Shown: positions 21,301 to 33,003 of the stretch, one piece after another
Position numbering within the stretch: position 1 is the stretch's first letter
Layout: each line of letters opens with the position of its first letter
Source of the DNA: Coniferiporia sulphurascens
Lineage: Eukaryota > Basidiomycota > Agaricomycetes > Hymenochaetales > Hymenochaetaceae
DNA length: 64,000 nucleotides
Direction: 5' to 3'
NCBI GenBank assembly: GCA_002794785.1
Contig: NBBA01000009.1
Location: 1,674,001 to 1,738,000 of the forward strand
Translations under genes and position numbers: made by a program
The notes under the pieces: model-generated
Database searches by the model: none
Seen by the model: the letters and a program-made list of their open reading frames with translations, nothing else
Told to the model about the DNA's origin: nothing

Positions 21301-24300
21301 TCGCAATAAAAACGTCGTACAACACTGCTCCGCAGGACGATGATGATTGGGGAGACGCCAACGAGATTGATGCGGACGATAGCAGCGACGATGAAATCTC
21401 TTCGTCTCGCAATGCGCGTGACAGACTTGCGATCCAGCTCTTTGGTGGGACTATCCCGCGTCCCCAGTCCGGCGCTAGTTCTGTGCCATCACAGCCGCAG
21501 ACGCCAGCTCCGCGCTCAGCTCCTGCAGCGCCAGCGCCGCACCCACCTCCTCCCGCTCCTCAGGGTTCTGTTACCGCGCCCGTATCCCCGATGGTACCAC
21601 CACCACCTCCTCCTCCGGCACCTGCTGCGCCCGTGGCCCTACCAGCACCCGCGGCGCCGGTTGCTGCAGCCCCGGGTGACCGTGGCGCGTTACTAAGTTC
21701 CATTGCCGCTGGTGCACGGCTGAGGAAGACTGTCACAAATGACCGCAGTGCAGCTCCTGTTGCAGGACAAGTTATCGGCGACACGGCGCCACCTCCACAT
21801 ATTAACGCCGCGCCGCGCCCGGCATCTCCTACCCTCCCCACACCAGTAATGGATACCGCGCCCGCGCATACGGACCCGGAGGCGGACGTGCGCTCTAACT
21901 ACAGACAGTCGGTGGATTGGTATGCTGGCCTTGCGGCGGATCACAGCACTCAGCCCACGCTTCCAACCACTATCGAGGAGAAGGAAGAGGAAGAGCCGAC
22001 TCGTCTTGCTGTTCCTGATATTCACGTTCAGGAGGCCCCAGCAGAGGAATCGCCAGATCCATTGGAAGATGTCGATAAGTCAAAAGGTAAACGGTTATTT
22101 TTCGGCCTAACACTTCCATTCTAATGTCCATTTTAAGAATATCGAGTTCGCACATTATACTCTTATGAAGGGCAGAGGCCTGAGGATCTTTGTGAGTATC
22201 AGTCTAGCAACTGAGCAATACAAATATTGACCAGTTCTTATAGCTTTCTTGGAAAATGTTGTTGTCAATGCCCACCCTTCAAAGTCCGGTGGAGCGTGGT
22301 GGTACGGCACCATAATTAAGGATGGGAAATCTGGATTCTTCCCAAGTACCTACGTTCAGGAATTGGAAAATGGTGTGTGATTCTCCCGTTATGGACTACT
22401 TAATTGGCGGAGCTCAAATTTTGTACAGTTAAAGCAAAGGCTCTATATTCGTACTCCGGTGGTAATTCTGATGAGCTGCCGTTTGTCGAAGGCGATGTGC
22501 TCACGATTGTCGATCGTAACGAAGCGGATTGGTGGAAAACAGAGCAGGGAGGGGTTATATTCATCGTGCCTGCTGCTTACCTTGAGGTCATTGAGGGTTA
22601 GTCGTCATGCTAAATTTAGACTCGTAATCTTGAGTCCTTCCCTTTTCTGCTTATGACGGTGGCAATAGACTGAAGTCTTCCTTCTGCCTTCCTTTTTACA
22701 TGTATGATTCCCTCGACAACAATGAAATCTTTACCAATCTACCATGCTTTTTTTTGACACAATTGAAGGCGCAAGCGGCCCTAGATCTAGAAACGATAAA
22801 GAAGCCGGTTCAGAAAGCGTGAACGAGGCGTCGGCTAACTTTGACCTCCAACAGTCCCACTCAGACTCAGACCTTTCCATGCGGATGCCCATCGATCTAC
22901 ACAACGGCTCCGACGATGAAGGATCGAGCGACGAGGAGGAGTATCACTCGTTCGAGTCCTCCGAGTCTGAGTCGGAGACCGGCGACTCTGGGAAACACGC
23001 TTCGCACGCGGAGGAAGACAAGGGAGAACATGAGGCACGTGAGCTGGAGCGTCAGCGCGTGCTTGAAGCTGCAGGTCTTCTGGTTAAGAAAGACGATGCA
23101 GATGACCTACCACCGCCAAGACCTGCGCGCCGCCGGTCTGTGCGTCGTCGACGTACACCACCTGAGACGCCAAACCGGATATCGATTGCCTCTACATCCT
23201 CCGATAGAGACCTGTCGTCAAGGCCAACCTCGGTTCTTCACATTGACGACGCCTTTGAGCGTTACGAGACGTACCGCCACTCGAAGAACTACAGATTATC
23301 AATGTCCTCTTACGACACTGGGCCTCCGTCTCCAGGCCTGCCGCCGTCGCTATCGGCAACCTCGTCGAAGGAAGGCACCGAAGCGCGGCCGCATACACAT
23401 TCTCACATATTCAATTTCCTATCTCGTACAAAGACTCCTGAACCAGATCGGCCACGACTACAAATATCGGCACCTATCTTGGGCGCAGATAGTAATACGG
23501 ATAGTCCCAGTCGCGCGGGCAGTCCTGCATTCGGCTCGGTAGGCCATTCGTCACTGCATTCCGTATTACATACTGATGAGTCGTCAAGTCTTGGGCAAGT
23601 TTGCTGGAACGGGATGCACTCGAGGGCATTCCAAGCCTGGAGCGTAAACGTCAAGAGGTAAGACGACCCTAAAGGAACTTCGCTCACTTCTCTAACTTCG
23701 AGGGTTCAGACTATTTTCGAATTAATCAATACAGAAGCGACCTACGTCAGGGACTTACAACTAATAGTGGAAGTAAGTGTATCACTTGATGATCACGACG
23801 TCATGCTGATGCTGTCTATAGGTATTCTACTCAAGCATGGTCTCCCTGCTAGATGAGAAAGAGGTCACCGTTGTATTTGCTAACGTAGAGGATCTACTCC
23901 TTGTCAATACCGTACGTCCCTAAGTGGGGGTTGTGACCTATTGCTAACTCATTACCAGGCGCTCTTGAGCTCGCTCGAAGAGCGACAGAAGGAGTGTCGT
24001 TTGTATATTGACAGTATTGGAGATTTGCTAGTACGGCACATGGACAATATGGGTGTATACGCGGTATGGTCCATCTCGCATTGAGCATCGCCTTTGCTGA
24101 TGTGCTACTTGTGAAAGAATTACTGCGTCAATCAGGGTAACGCCATCAAGATCCTTCAGTCCATCCGTGAGAACAGACCGGAGGTTGCAGCACATCTTCA
24201 GGTTAGTCACGCAACCAGCATGAAGTGATTACACTTTCTGATGATCCCTGCAGAAACTTCGCGAAGATCCCGCTGTTAGGAATCTCGACCTCTCGAGTTA

Positions 24301-25181
24301 TTTACTTGCACCTAGTACGTTAGCAAAAACTGTTCCTCGCGGTTATCCGATTAACAATAAAAATAGTGCAAAGGATTACCCGGTATCCATTGCTTCTTCG
24401 ACAGGTGCGTGCATTCTGCGTCCGCTATTTTTATTCGATGATAGCTGAATGACGTTACTAGATTCTCAACTATACAGAAGTCGAGTCGGATCGTAAACAG
24501 ATCAGTTCAGCACATGACTTCGTCGAACGTATCCTGAAGTATATCAACGAAGCTATAAGAGAACAGGAGGGCCGGGCTAGGCTCGAAGCTGTCTCAAAAA
24601 ACCTCTATATCGGGCAAGGGTGAGTAACTTACACACTTGTCGCGCCGCGCTTCTTTTTATCTGACACATTCTCGTCATAGTCGTCTCGATCTGGCGAAAA
24701 GTACAAGTTACATGGGGCAGCGAAAGTTGCTTAAAGAAGGCCCATTGATGAAGTACAAGAGCGGGCGGAAGCTCCGCGTGTTCCTGTGTAATGACATGCT
24801 TATCTTGACGGACGATAGGGTCAGCCGTCTGTACAAAATGGTATGCGTGTCGTTGGCGGTTTGGAAATGGAGTGCAGTATAGCTTACTACCGCCTTACCG
24901 CAGCCTATACAACTCAACCAAGTTGACGTCAAGGTGCTTCCGGGGAAAGGTGAGCGTCTAACTTCCTGTCTGGAAGGGCGAACGTGTACTGATTCCCGTG
25001 TTCAGATGAGCTCGGATTTCAGCTCGTTTTTGCCTATCCTCGGGGAGGCGAGGCAATGGCCTTCAAGGCATCCTCACTTCAAGATTGCAAGATGTGGATG
25101 AAGTCGATTTCGGTCGCGTGCCGACGTGCACGGGATGTTGAGCGTCGCGCCGCACGAGACTCGATGGTTTCGCGGCGCTGA
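18309..25181 (+). CDS. CIN1: Intersectin/Cin1- and Pan1-like endocytic scaffold with Rho-GEF
   Basis: Eighteen exons join in frame to 5847 nt (1948 aa); main exons are 18309-19096, 19150-19226, 19276-22086 and 22769-23538. Domains in order: N-terminal repeats with LxxQxTG motifs (IAPQQTG at 35, LQPQQTG at 63, then LAPQVTG and LVPQVTG), an EH domain (about 211-288, AWDAQSTGFISG), and a long coiled coil with an Arg/Asp-rich tract. Then come a polyproline region, a WH2 motif (GDRGALLSSIAAGARLRK), SH3-1 (EYRVRTLYSYEG .. GGAWWYGTI) and SH3-2 (VKAKALYSYSGG .. ADWWKTE). An acidic linker leads to a DH domain (MQRITRYPLLLRQ) and a PH domain at the C-terminus; no C2 follows. The family links endocytosis and actin assembly to Cdc42/Rho activation. 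A 50-bp intron (23539-23588) is required for frame. The symbol follows the Cryptococcus homologue by architecture. Confidence 0.9.
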
Positions 25182-25655
25182 AAGCACCTTTTCGGTCGCT
25201 GGCGGCCTATATATTTAGACTTTGATTATTTATTCTGCTGTCTTTCTTGACTCTTGTTGACGGTTTCATTTATCCGGACACCTTTATATCATGGACTAGC
25301 ACTATTTCTTCCGACGCACGACTCATATTCCTTCACGCACTATCATCATCCATGGACTTTCTTTAATCGTACCGCGCTTTCTTCATACCGGAATACACGA
25401 AGGCGCTGTCAATATATATGTATGTAGATAGATCACGATCTTCATATACATATTTATGCCTGCTATCCGGAGAGAATGATACTTGTAGGACTCGAGAGGA
25501 GATATCAACATACACTTTAGTTTCTTGGTGGAAAGGAAGGATACTGGCAAACAGTGCGACGCACGCGCCACTTCAGCATTTACTGACTGTCATTAACCAT
25601 GAAGGATTCTCCGCTGACCATGTGTCGGCCACGCCCATCATTCAGCTAGATCCAT
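25182..25655. other. 3' region between convergent genes
   Basis: 3' UTR of the intersectin-like gene, converging on the minus-strand fragment that ends at 25656. No gene seen. Confidence 0.4.
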
Positions 25656-26070
25656 TCAGAACTCGTCATGGCCACCCCGTTTCTTCCTGGACATCGGCTG
25701 CTGCACGTCCACGCGCGCCACGTTCTCTGTATCTGCCTTCAATATGCGCAATATATCCTCTCCGTTGCTCGGCCACTCGTCCTTTGGAATACTGAGCAGC
25801 TTGACGTCAGATAACTCGCCGACATTGCCTGCGTATGCCACCGATGGATAGGCAGGGAGCGAGATTGGGGTGTTCGAGTATACGGACGAGGGCGTGAGCG
25901 AGACGGCCACGTAGATGTTGGCGTTGTAGTCCATAGATGCAGAGGCTGTACGTTTAGTAGTATTACAGGCGGTTGTGTACGTGGTGATCAAATGAAGGCT
26001 CAGACGCGGCGCTCACTGCTCACCGCCCACAGTCGGTCCGTATTGGGATCGGCATACGCCGGAATGGCAC
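25656..26070 (-). pseudogene. 3' end of an unrecognised gene, 5' part missing
   Basis: Two exons, 26070-26017 and 25945-25656, join in phase 1 across a 71-bp GTGAGC intron. Together they encode about 114 residues, with PAYADPNTDRLWAVS, DYNANIYVAVSLTPSSVY and a basic/acidic tail ending KKRGGHDEF. The conserved splice and unbiased composition look like a genuine gene end. Upstream of 26070 the frame meets a stop, and only ~270 bp remain before the cerato-platanin gene, too little for the usual remainder of a gene. I read it as a core gene cut off where the accessory region starts; tiny unseen exons cannot be excluded. Confidence 0.4.
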
Positions 26071-26342
26071 CTCAAAAGACCAGATGCGAAATCAAAACAT
26101 CGTCACATACAAAATACTCAAGCTAATACACTGATTAGGCGCCTTCTAGCTACACACAGCTGATGTTCATGATATACATATTATACACAGTATTGGTTTA
26201 TACAATATGCGGTAAAAAGGCTACCCTCTGTTCAATGAGTTCAATGAACACTGGTTAAATGAAAAGAAAATACATCGAGACCCATTGAAAAACTGTTTTC
26301 ATGTGATCCGAACTCACCCTTCTTCCATCTTTCCTCTCAGTA

Positions 26343-26780
26343 TCAAAGGCCACAGTAAATAGCGTCCACTTCGACAACTTGGATCTCGACCGAGCCAACC
26401 TCTATGGCCGTGCCGTTCGCAATTGCGAGTATCGACTCCTCAGAGAGGTTGAAGCCATCGCCGGCGACATCAATTGCGGTGAAGTAAATCGGCTTATCGA
26501 GGCCTACGGCAGTTATGGTCCAGCAAGAACCACATTTGTCCGAGAGCGAGCTGGTGACGAATTGCGACCCGCCGATGTTGGGGAACGTGGGGACTGAGCC
26601 GAACGTTGGGAAACGGCTGGACAGCCCGTACGGCGTGTTAGAGCACGCAACGCTGTTCATGTTCCCATTGGGGTTGTCATATGTGTTGTCGTAGGTCGCG
26701 CGTGTGGTGATATAGGCGGAGACAGAGGATAGGGATCCGGCGAACGCGACAAGCGATGCAGCGAGGATGGAGAACTTCAT
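26343..26780 (-). CDS. Cerato-platanin family secreted protein
   Basis: Intronless 145-aa protein. Signal peptide MKFSILAASLVAFAGSLSSVSA, then the family pattern: TYDNTYDNPNGNMNSVACSN, PTFGSVPTFPNIGG, DKCGSCW, TAIDVAGDGFNLSEES and the C-terminal YCGL. All four disulfide cysteines of the family are present, and the length is typical. Cerato-platanins are small double-psi beta-barrel wall and secreted proteins that bind chitin oligomers and are expansin-like. It points away from the GH20 gene at 28467, giving a divergent pair with 1.7 kb between starts. Two decayed relatives occur at 52314 and 56807. Confidence 0.9.
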   Translation of the reverse strand: MKFSILAASLVAFAGSLSSVSAYITTRATYDNTYDNPNGNMNSVACSNTPYGLSSRFPTFGSVPTFPNIGGSQFVTSSLSDKCGSCWTITAVGLDKPIYFTAIDVAGDGFNLSEESILAIANGTAIEVGSVEIQVVEVDAIYCGL

Positions 26781-28466
26781 GATGAGCGGTGAAGTGGACT
26801 ATTGGGGTGAGTGCGGTTGGTCGATGTATGGGATTTCAGAGGAGATGTAGGCTCTGTATTTTGCTTTGAACACTCAAGCTCCTCCTTTATAGCTCTGCCT
26901 TGCTGGATTTTTCGACTTCATAAATGGAGCGCAACTGCGCCAAGCATCCATGCTTTTCCAAGCACGGTCTAGCAAAGCCGTGCTCATTGCTAAATCCCCC
27001 CCAAACGGCGCATCTTCCCCGACCGCTGAAGGTGGCCTGCATTCAGGAACACACTTGCGCACTTATGGTTGAATGGCGATGACCTCAGGCAGACTGAGTT
27101 TTATTGCAGAATTGCGGGTTTCATCCTTGTGACTTGATCCCTCTTCCGCTACAGGAAGAAGATGCCGCATTGCCGTGTTACGGATCAAAGAAATGGGGCT
27201 ACGGAACAAAAAACATGAGCGTTAATTTTCTGCGCGGAGTAAGACTGCGTAATGACTGTTCATGCTAACCTTGTGACCGTCCATTGCATCAATTTGCGAG
27301 CGCGGACACTGCCAAAGAGACATACAGTATCAAGTGTCTAGAACATCACATACGTCTCAATTTCGCGCCCAGGTAGGTTGCGAGACAGGAGAAGAATGGT
27401 ACAATCAAAATGTTAGTTAAATGCGACATAGTATTGAGACTAGCGCAAAGAGGACGGGTCCTGAGGACGATATCCAAAACTGATGCGGGCAGAACGGGTT
27501 TTCTCGGAGGCACAGCGAAGCAAAAGGGGAATATCTTGGTGATATCTTCTGACAGATAGTCCGAGAGCACTTCGTAGTTTGTTCGTTGCGCAATGGCGAC
27601 TGGACACCGAAAACAATGAAAAGTCTGGACAGGTCACAGGTCGATCGAGCTGTTGTTGTTCATCAGGCCTTCTCCCGACTATTTAGTGAGGGTGAGAGAT
27701 GGTCGCGGTATTATTCAAACCGAAATCTATGTGCGATCTTGAGTTACTAAATTTTGAGGCATGATGTGCAGATGCAAAGACTCGCAAGAGCCCCAGTGGG
27801 AAATGCTATGATCAAGTCGAAGGGTGAAATAAAGGAGGTAGCTACTTCCCACGAATACATGAGTCAGCACCACGTATCACAGTTTGGTCGGATTTTCCTA
27901 TTCGTGATTCTGAACAACTTTTTCATAGAGTTCGCTTCTTCTCAACTGAAAAACCTCGTCCAACGGCCCGTCTACTGCCCCTATCTGTATCTCACTATTG
28001 AAAGCGATGTCTCTAACCTATAAACCGCATTATAATCGAAGTCGAAGTCCAACGATCGGCCCGCGCTGCTGGATTGGCGAAAGCCGCTGTACCGGCGCAA
28101 GTTTCACTGGAAGGGACTCGAGAGACTTAATCCTCTTTAAATGCATCTTTTGAATATGTTGCGAGATTCGCTGAAGCCTTTCCCCATTATTCTAGGCCTA
28201 CCCTAACTGAATCCTGCAACCTCCGCTTTCTGGTGCTGTGTATCGTCATATTGTACTAATCCCGCGCGCCGTTTGTTGCTCTTAGGATTCTAAGGATACC
28301 CAAGAACCTTGTAGTGTCTTGTGGCCTATCACATGAGCGTATGGAAGCACAGGAAATCCACAGAAGCGCTAACAAATGCTATCTAATGTACAAAAGCCTA
28401 GGAGCTTGCTGGTTGCCCACTAAGTGCTTTCATTTCCATCTGGCGGGATCTACCTGGTGTCCTACG
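26781..28466. other. Divergent intergenic region
   Basis: Holds the promoters of the cerato-platanin (-) and GH20 A (+) genes. No gene supported; an 89-codon frame at 27754-28023 is not conserved in the inverted copy. Confidence 0.4.
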
Positions 28467-30906
28467 ATGCGGCTTTCAGCTCTGTGCATTTTTGTCGCTA
28501 TTACAGCGCATCTTTCTTCGAATGCTCTTGCTCTTTGGCCCCAGCCCCGCTCGTTGAAGACTGGATCGTCCGCCATCAAGCTATCACCTGACTTCTCCAT
28601 AATCACTGCGTTCTCTTCGCCACCTCAGGATCTCGAGTCCGCCATCTCCCGTACCTACTCTTTCCTGCGCAACGACAAGCTAGGGAGGCTTGTCGTGGGT
28701 CGGGGCGCCTCTGATGCTCCTGCTGTTCGCTCTGCACCTGAGCTGAAGTCGCTAACTCTTTCGTTACTTATGGATGGATCCAGCGCTGCTCCGGAAAGCA
28801 TAGCTAAGGAGGCACAGAAAGCGCTGCCAGAACGTGATGAAGGCTACTCGCTGACCGTGCCTGCCCACGGAACGCAGGCGACCCTGAGCGCCAACACAAC
28901 TCTCGGGCTGTTCAGGGGTCTCACGACGTTCAGTCAGCTATGGTACGAGTACGACGGCAACACGTACACATTGGATACACCGATCGAGATCGAAGACTCA
29001 CCCGCCTTTGTATGTTTTGAGCTAACTTGACGAAGTTTTCTGGCTAACGGATCACCAGCCTTATCGTGGTTTCATGCTCGACACTGCACGAAACTTGTAG
29101 GTTCTCAGTCCGTCGAGTCTAAACCTTGGATTGAAAGATAATTCACAGCTTTTCCGTTTCCGATATCCAGAGGACCCTGGATGCGATGAGCTGGGTTAAG
29201 GTGCGTCTACGTATGGTTTTGCCGAGCATTCCAGCGATACTTGGTTGTTTAGATAAATACCTTCCATTGGCACGTGACGGACAGCCAAAGCTTCCCTATC
29301 CAGGTCCCTGGGTTCTTGGAGCTCTCCCAATACGGGGCGTATTCGAACGATTCCCGGTACACGGTGGAGGACGTGCAGAACATAGTAAGCTATGCCGGGG
29401 AGGTGAGCGTTCTCGATTAGTATGCACAGCCTTTACTATATTCACAATTCGAATTTCTAGAGAGGGATTGACGTCCTAATGGTTCGTCGATACGCTACAC
29501 ATTCTTAATCGACGTAGTCAACCCAAAGACCATTCCTTTCTATATAAAGGAAATCGACACTCCAGGACATTCTTCCATTGTAGCCGCCGCGCACCCCGAG
29601 CACATTGCGTGCTTTGAAGCAACTCCCTGGCCAACGTTTGCGGGCGGTATAACGACATGAACTTATTTGCCGATTCACTACTTACAATACAAATTCCACA
29701 GAACCGCCTGCAGGCCAGCTACGCCTTGCGTCGGCATCAACCACGAATTTCACCGCGTCGTTACTTGCCGCAGCTGCAGATATGACACCTTCTACGCTGT
29801 TCAGCACAGGTGGCGACGAGATCAACACGAACTGCTACACTGCGGACGCGGAAACACAGGCGGAGCTCAATGCGACGGGCCGCACGCTCGAGCAGGCGCT
29901 TAACGTGTTCACGCAGGCAACGCACGGGGCACTGAGGGCGCTGGGGAAGAGTCCTGTAGTCTGGGAGGGTGCGTTTTATCGTGCTTGATTATACATGATT
30001 TAATCATGCAATATTACAGAGATGGTCCTCGAGCATAACGTGACTTTGGGAAACGATACCGTGGTTATGTACGCTCGTCATTTAGACGCGTTCACGTGCA
30101 TTTTCTCAAAACATCATGGTGAACTAGGATATGGATATCCTCTCAGGATGCGTCTGCCGTGGCGGAAAAAGGCTTTCAGATCGTGCATTCCCCTAGCGAC
30201 TACTTTTATCTCGTATGACGCGGTTCTTCACGTCAAAACGGTAATCTCTCTGATTATGTTCTTCTCTATCCAGGATTGCGGCGCGGGCGCGTGGCTTGGA
30301 AACGATATTGATGGGTAAACTTATTTGTGCTTCTTAAACATGCCCTGCTGACATAACTGACATTTCATCGTCCGTAAAGCGTCAGCTCATGCGACCCCTT
30401 CAAATCCTGGCAGAAGGTGAGTCTTCGTCTCCGTCCCTGCTTCTAAGCCGCTCCTGGCTTGCGGACCAAGAATATTCACCAAGACTGACCAAAAAAAATC
30501 CACAGGCGTATTCCTTCGATCCCTTCGATAACCTCACAGCCTCGCAGCGCAGCCTCGTCCTCGGCGGTACGTCTCCTTTCTCCTCATCACTACATCAGTT
30601 GTCGGCTTACATAAGTAATCTTTTTGTCTTCCTTTTACGTCTCTCACGCACACACGTACAGGCCAACAGCTCCTCTGGGCCGAACAGTCTGTTCCAGAAA
30701 ACCTTGATCCCATCGTCTGGCCGCGCGCCGCAGCGTCCGCCGAGGTCTTCTGGACGGGCACCGGCGCAGGTGGCGCGCCGCTCAACGGCACGACGGCGCT
30801 CCCGCGCCTGCATGATGTGCGCTTCCGCATGGCCGCGCGCGGCGTACGCGCGATCGCTCTGCAGCCTGAGTGGTGCGCGCTGCGCCCTGACGCGTGCGAT
30901 AGCTGA
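28467..30906 (+). CDS. Beta-N-acetylhexosaminidase, GH20 (copy A)
   Basis: Thirteen exons join in frame to 1686 nt (561 aa), first exon 28467-29009 and last 30662-30906. Secreted enzyme (EC 3.2.1.52) releasing terminal GlcNAc from chitin oligomers. Signal peptide ends near SNALALW; the N-terminal GH20b-type domain precedes the barrel (NTFHWHVTDSQSFP, DTPGHSS). The catalytic Asp-Glu pair lies in STGGDEIN, and W..SSQDASAVAEKGFQIV and LPRLHDVRFRM follow. A 21-nt microexon (29461-29481) encodes RGIDVLM. The start at 28467 gives the signal peptide; an upstream in-frame ATG at 28314 does not. This copy keeps the most introns of the paralogs. Confidence 0.92.
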
Positions 30907-31467
30907 GTGCTGACGTCCGATTCGGTTGGAGAGGTAGGAGTGCGGATAGTACGAACAACCGATTCTCTACAATACAGTATGCACCCGAGGATTACGTCAA
31001 GTGGATTACTAGGAACGGAAATAAATGTACCTTCGATGTGTTTTGGAGGTATCAGGTCCGAACCGGACAAGAAAAGACAAGCAGTGAATCAAACTCAACA
31101 CCTTACGGCTTGGCCAAATGTTCAAATACTCAAGGCCCGATTGTATAATGGCTCCAGGCTAAATCCGAGATGAGCGCTAAATGTTGCTGTCGATGGGTGG
31201 GGAACACGTAAGTCCTCGCCGCCCTCGTTGGAGCGGGAGCCTGATCCTGGTTTAGACACGAGGCAAACAAGAGTCCCTGTCTTTCGCTATCGATGTTCGG
31301 GTCACGCGGGTGCCCACTGGTGACCACAAGGAACTGAGAAGGAAAAAGCTGTTGATACTGACAATACGTGAATTATGCCCCGTGCCGTTTCTCTTCGCAC
31401 ATACAGCATCTATTTCTAGTGGGGCGTTCTTCAAAGGAACTCAGGATTATCGGATACTCGGTCACAT
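30907..31467. other. Intergenic between convergent genes
   Basis: 3' flank of GH20 A and, from about 31044, the repeated 3' flank of the Zn2Cys6 genes, shared with about 32235-32720 and 35755-36225. Confidence 0.5.
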
Positions 31468-32145
31468 TTACAGGTTCAGGTAATCACAGCCATTCCACCA
31501 ATTGTTCACGCTCCCATACTCATACACGTCTCCGACAGTGTCGTGATCAAAGCTCCTGGCGAGGAGCTCGGCTGGGTCGACTGGGTGAGTGTCGTATTCG
31601 TGATTGTGGCCAGTGCCGTAAGCATCAACGTCTCCCGCGGACTGTGCTACAGTGGTGCTGGGGGTCATTATGACAAGACCCGAGGCGTACACAGGAATAC
31701 TGCCAGTCGGCGCTTGCTGGATCGAATTGGTGTATGTGGGAAAAGGTGCATAAGTTGAACGCTCACCCCTGAAACAGGGGGTATGCCGCCTCCAGCTGAC
31801 TCGGTCTGTTCTATGAGTCTCGATGACGGCGCGTTTGCTTCCTGGTGCTGTTGCTTCAGCCGGGCGGCCCGGGCCTTCCGCAGCTCGTACGGAGGGCATT
31901 CTACCCCGGCCATCTCGCACTTTTCGCACGTTGAGGCTGAGAACGGAGCTTCCGTGTTGCACTGGATGCCGCAGTCTTCAATCAGCCCTAGGGAACGGAA
32001 AATAGGGTGCGCAAACTAGAGTTCTTACCCTTTGCCGCATGTTCCTGCATGGAGGCGTATTTTTTTTGGCTTCACAAGTTTTGGTTGAGGCAGAGCATTG
32101 GACGACCTGTCGCCACCGCCATTCAAGTCAGATGTACCCGAGCAT
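31468..32145 (-). pseudogene. Zn2Cys6-type small protein family, degenerate copy
   Basis: Exon 2 (31961 leftward) and exon 3 (ending 31468, NWWNGCDYLNL) are well preserved. Exon 2 retains the second half of the cysteine cluster (CEKCEMAGVEC). Exon 1 (about 32145-32029) is broken: the frame from the ancestral ATG hits TGA after five codons, and about 10 nt are missing where intact copies encode CGRC. The first two zinc ligands are therefore lost. The introns are still recognisable (GTAAGA donor at 32028, CAG acceptor at 31962). Same order relative to GH20 as the mirrored copy at 48211. Confidence 0.65.
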
Positions 32146-32234
32146 GCGTAGGTTCTTCGGCATGGCTACGATTCAGTGTGCTGAGATGTTTGCTGGGACT
32201 CCGGAGCAGTGGACCGGTACAGCTAGTCTGGAGA

Positions 32235-32720
32235 GAGCCAGACGGGAAAACAAGTGGGGTATATCAAATTCAAATTATCAATTTTAATACCCTACGGCCT
32301 AGCCAAATGCTCAGGCACTCAGGGTGGGCTTCGCTCCTCCAATTGTATAACGTGTCCAGATTAGATCCGAGATGAGCGCTAGGTGTTGCTGTCGGTGAGT
32401 AGGAAACACGTGAGTCCTCTCCGTTCTCATTAGAACGGGAGCCTGATATTGATTCAGACACGAAGTAAACCGGTGATCCTATCTTTCGACATCGATGTTC
32501 GGGTCGTGCGGGTACCCACTGACGACCACAGTGAACTGGGAAGGAAGGAGCTGTTGACACCGACAATACGCGAACGGAGCATAGTATTGTGCCCCTTGTG
32601 CCGTTTCTTGCTACGCATACATAATCAATTTCTAGTACGACGTTCTTCAAGGGAACTCGAAGGACGAGAGAAGGAATGAGTTACCGGAGACTTGGTCACA
32701 TTTACAGGTTTGGGTTTAAG
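32235..32720. repeat. Orphan 3'-flank repeat of the Zn2Cys6 family
   Basis: Matches 31044-31500 and 35755-36240, the DNA downstream of the Zn2Cys6 genes, but no coding part is attached here. A truncated duplicate. Confidence 0.6.
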
Positions 32721-33003
32721 TAAGCAAGGCCATTCCATTAAATTCCAATTATGGCAATTTAGAGTAATGAAATCGCATTCCATTCCTACTCTGAAACACC
32801 CTAATAGCCCCTCAGCGTCTGCCTGAACATAATATGATTCAGTGCGGCGTGTCCCGAAAATGATGTCTACCCGACATACACGGAAGCTTGCAATAGGGTG
32901 GCAAAGGCGTACGTGAACCGCATTCAAGCTGCCACTGGCAATAACTCCAACAAGTCCCACTCCCAAGCCTTTAAAGCCAACCAGCTCGAATCATTATTCT
33001 TCA

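Larger units (their letters stand above)
26343..32720. repeat. Inverted segmental duplication, left arm
   Basis: Gene order cerato-platanin(-), GH20(+), Zn2Cys6(-) is mirrored at 47440-53170 as Zn2Cys6(+), GH20(-), cerato-platanin(+). Non-coding DNA is shared too: 28030-28320 is recognisable as the reverse complement of about 51420-51740. Arms are diverged and carry indels. Confidence 0.75.

Noticed and set aside
27754..28023. 89-codon plus frame upstream of GH20 A
   Set aside because: The inverted copy of this region (51700-52000) does not keep the frame.
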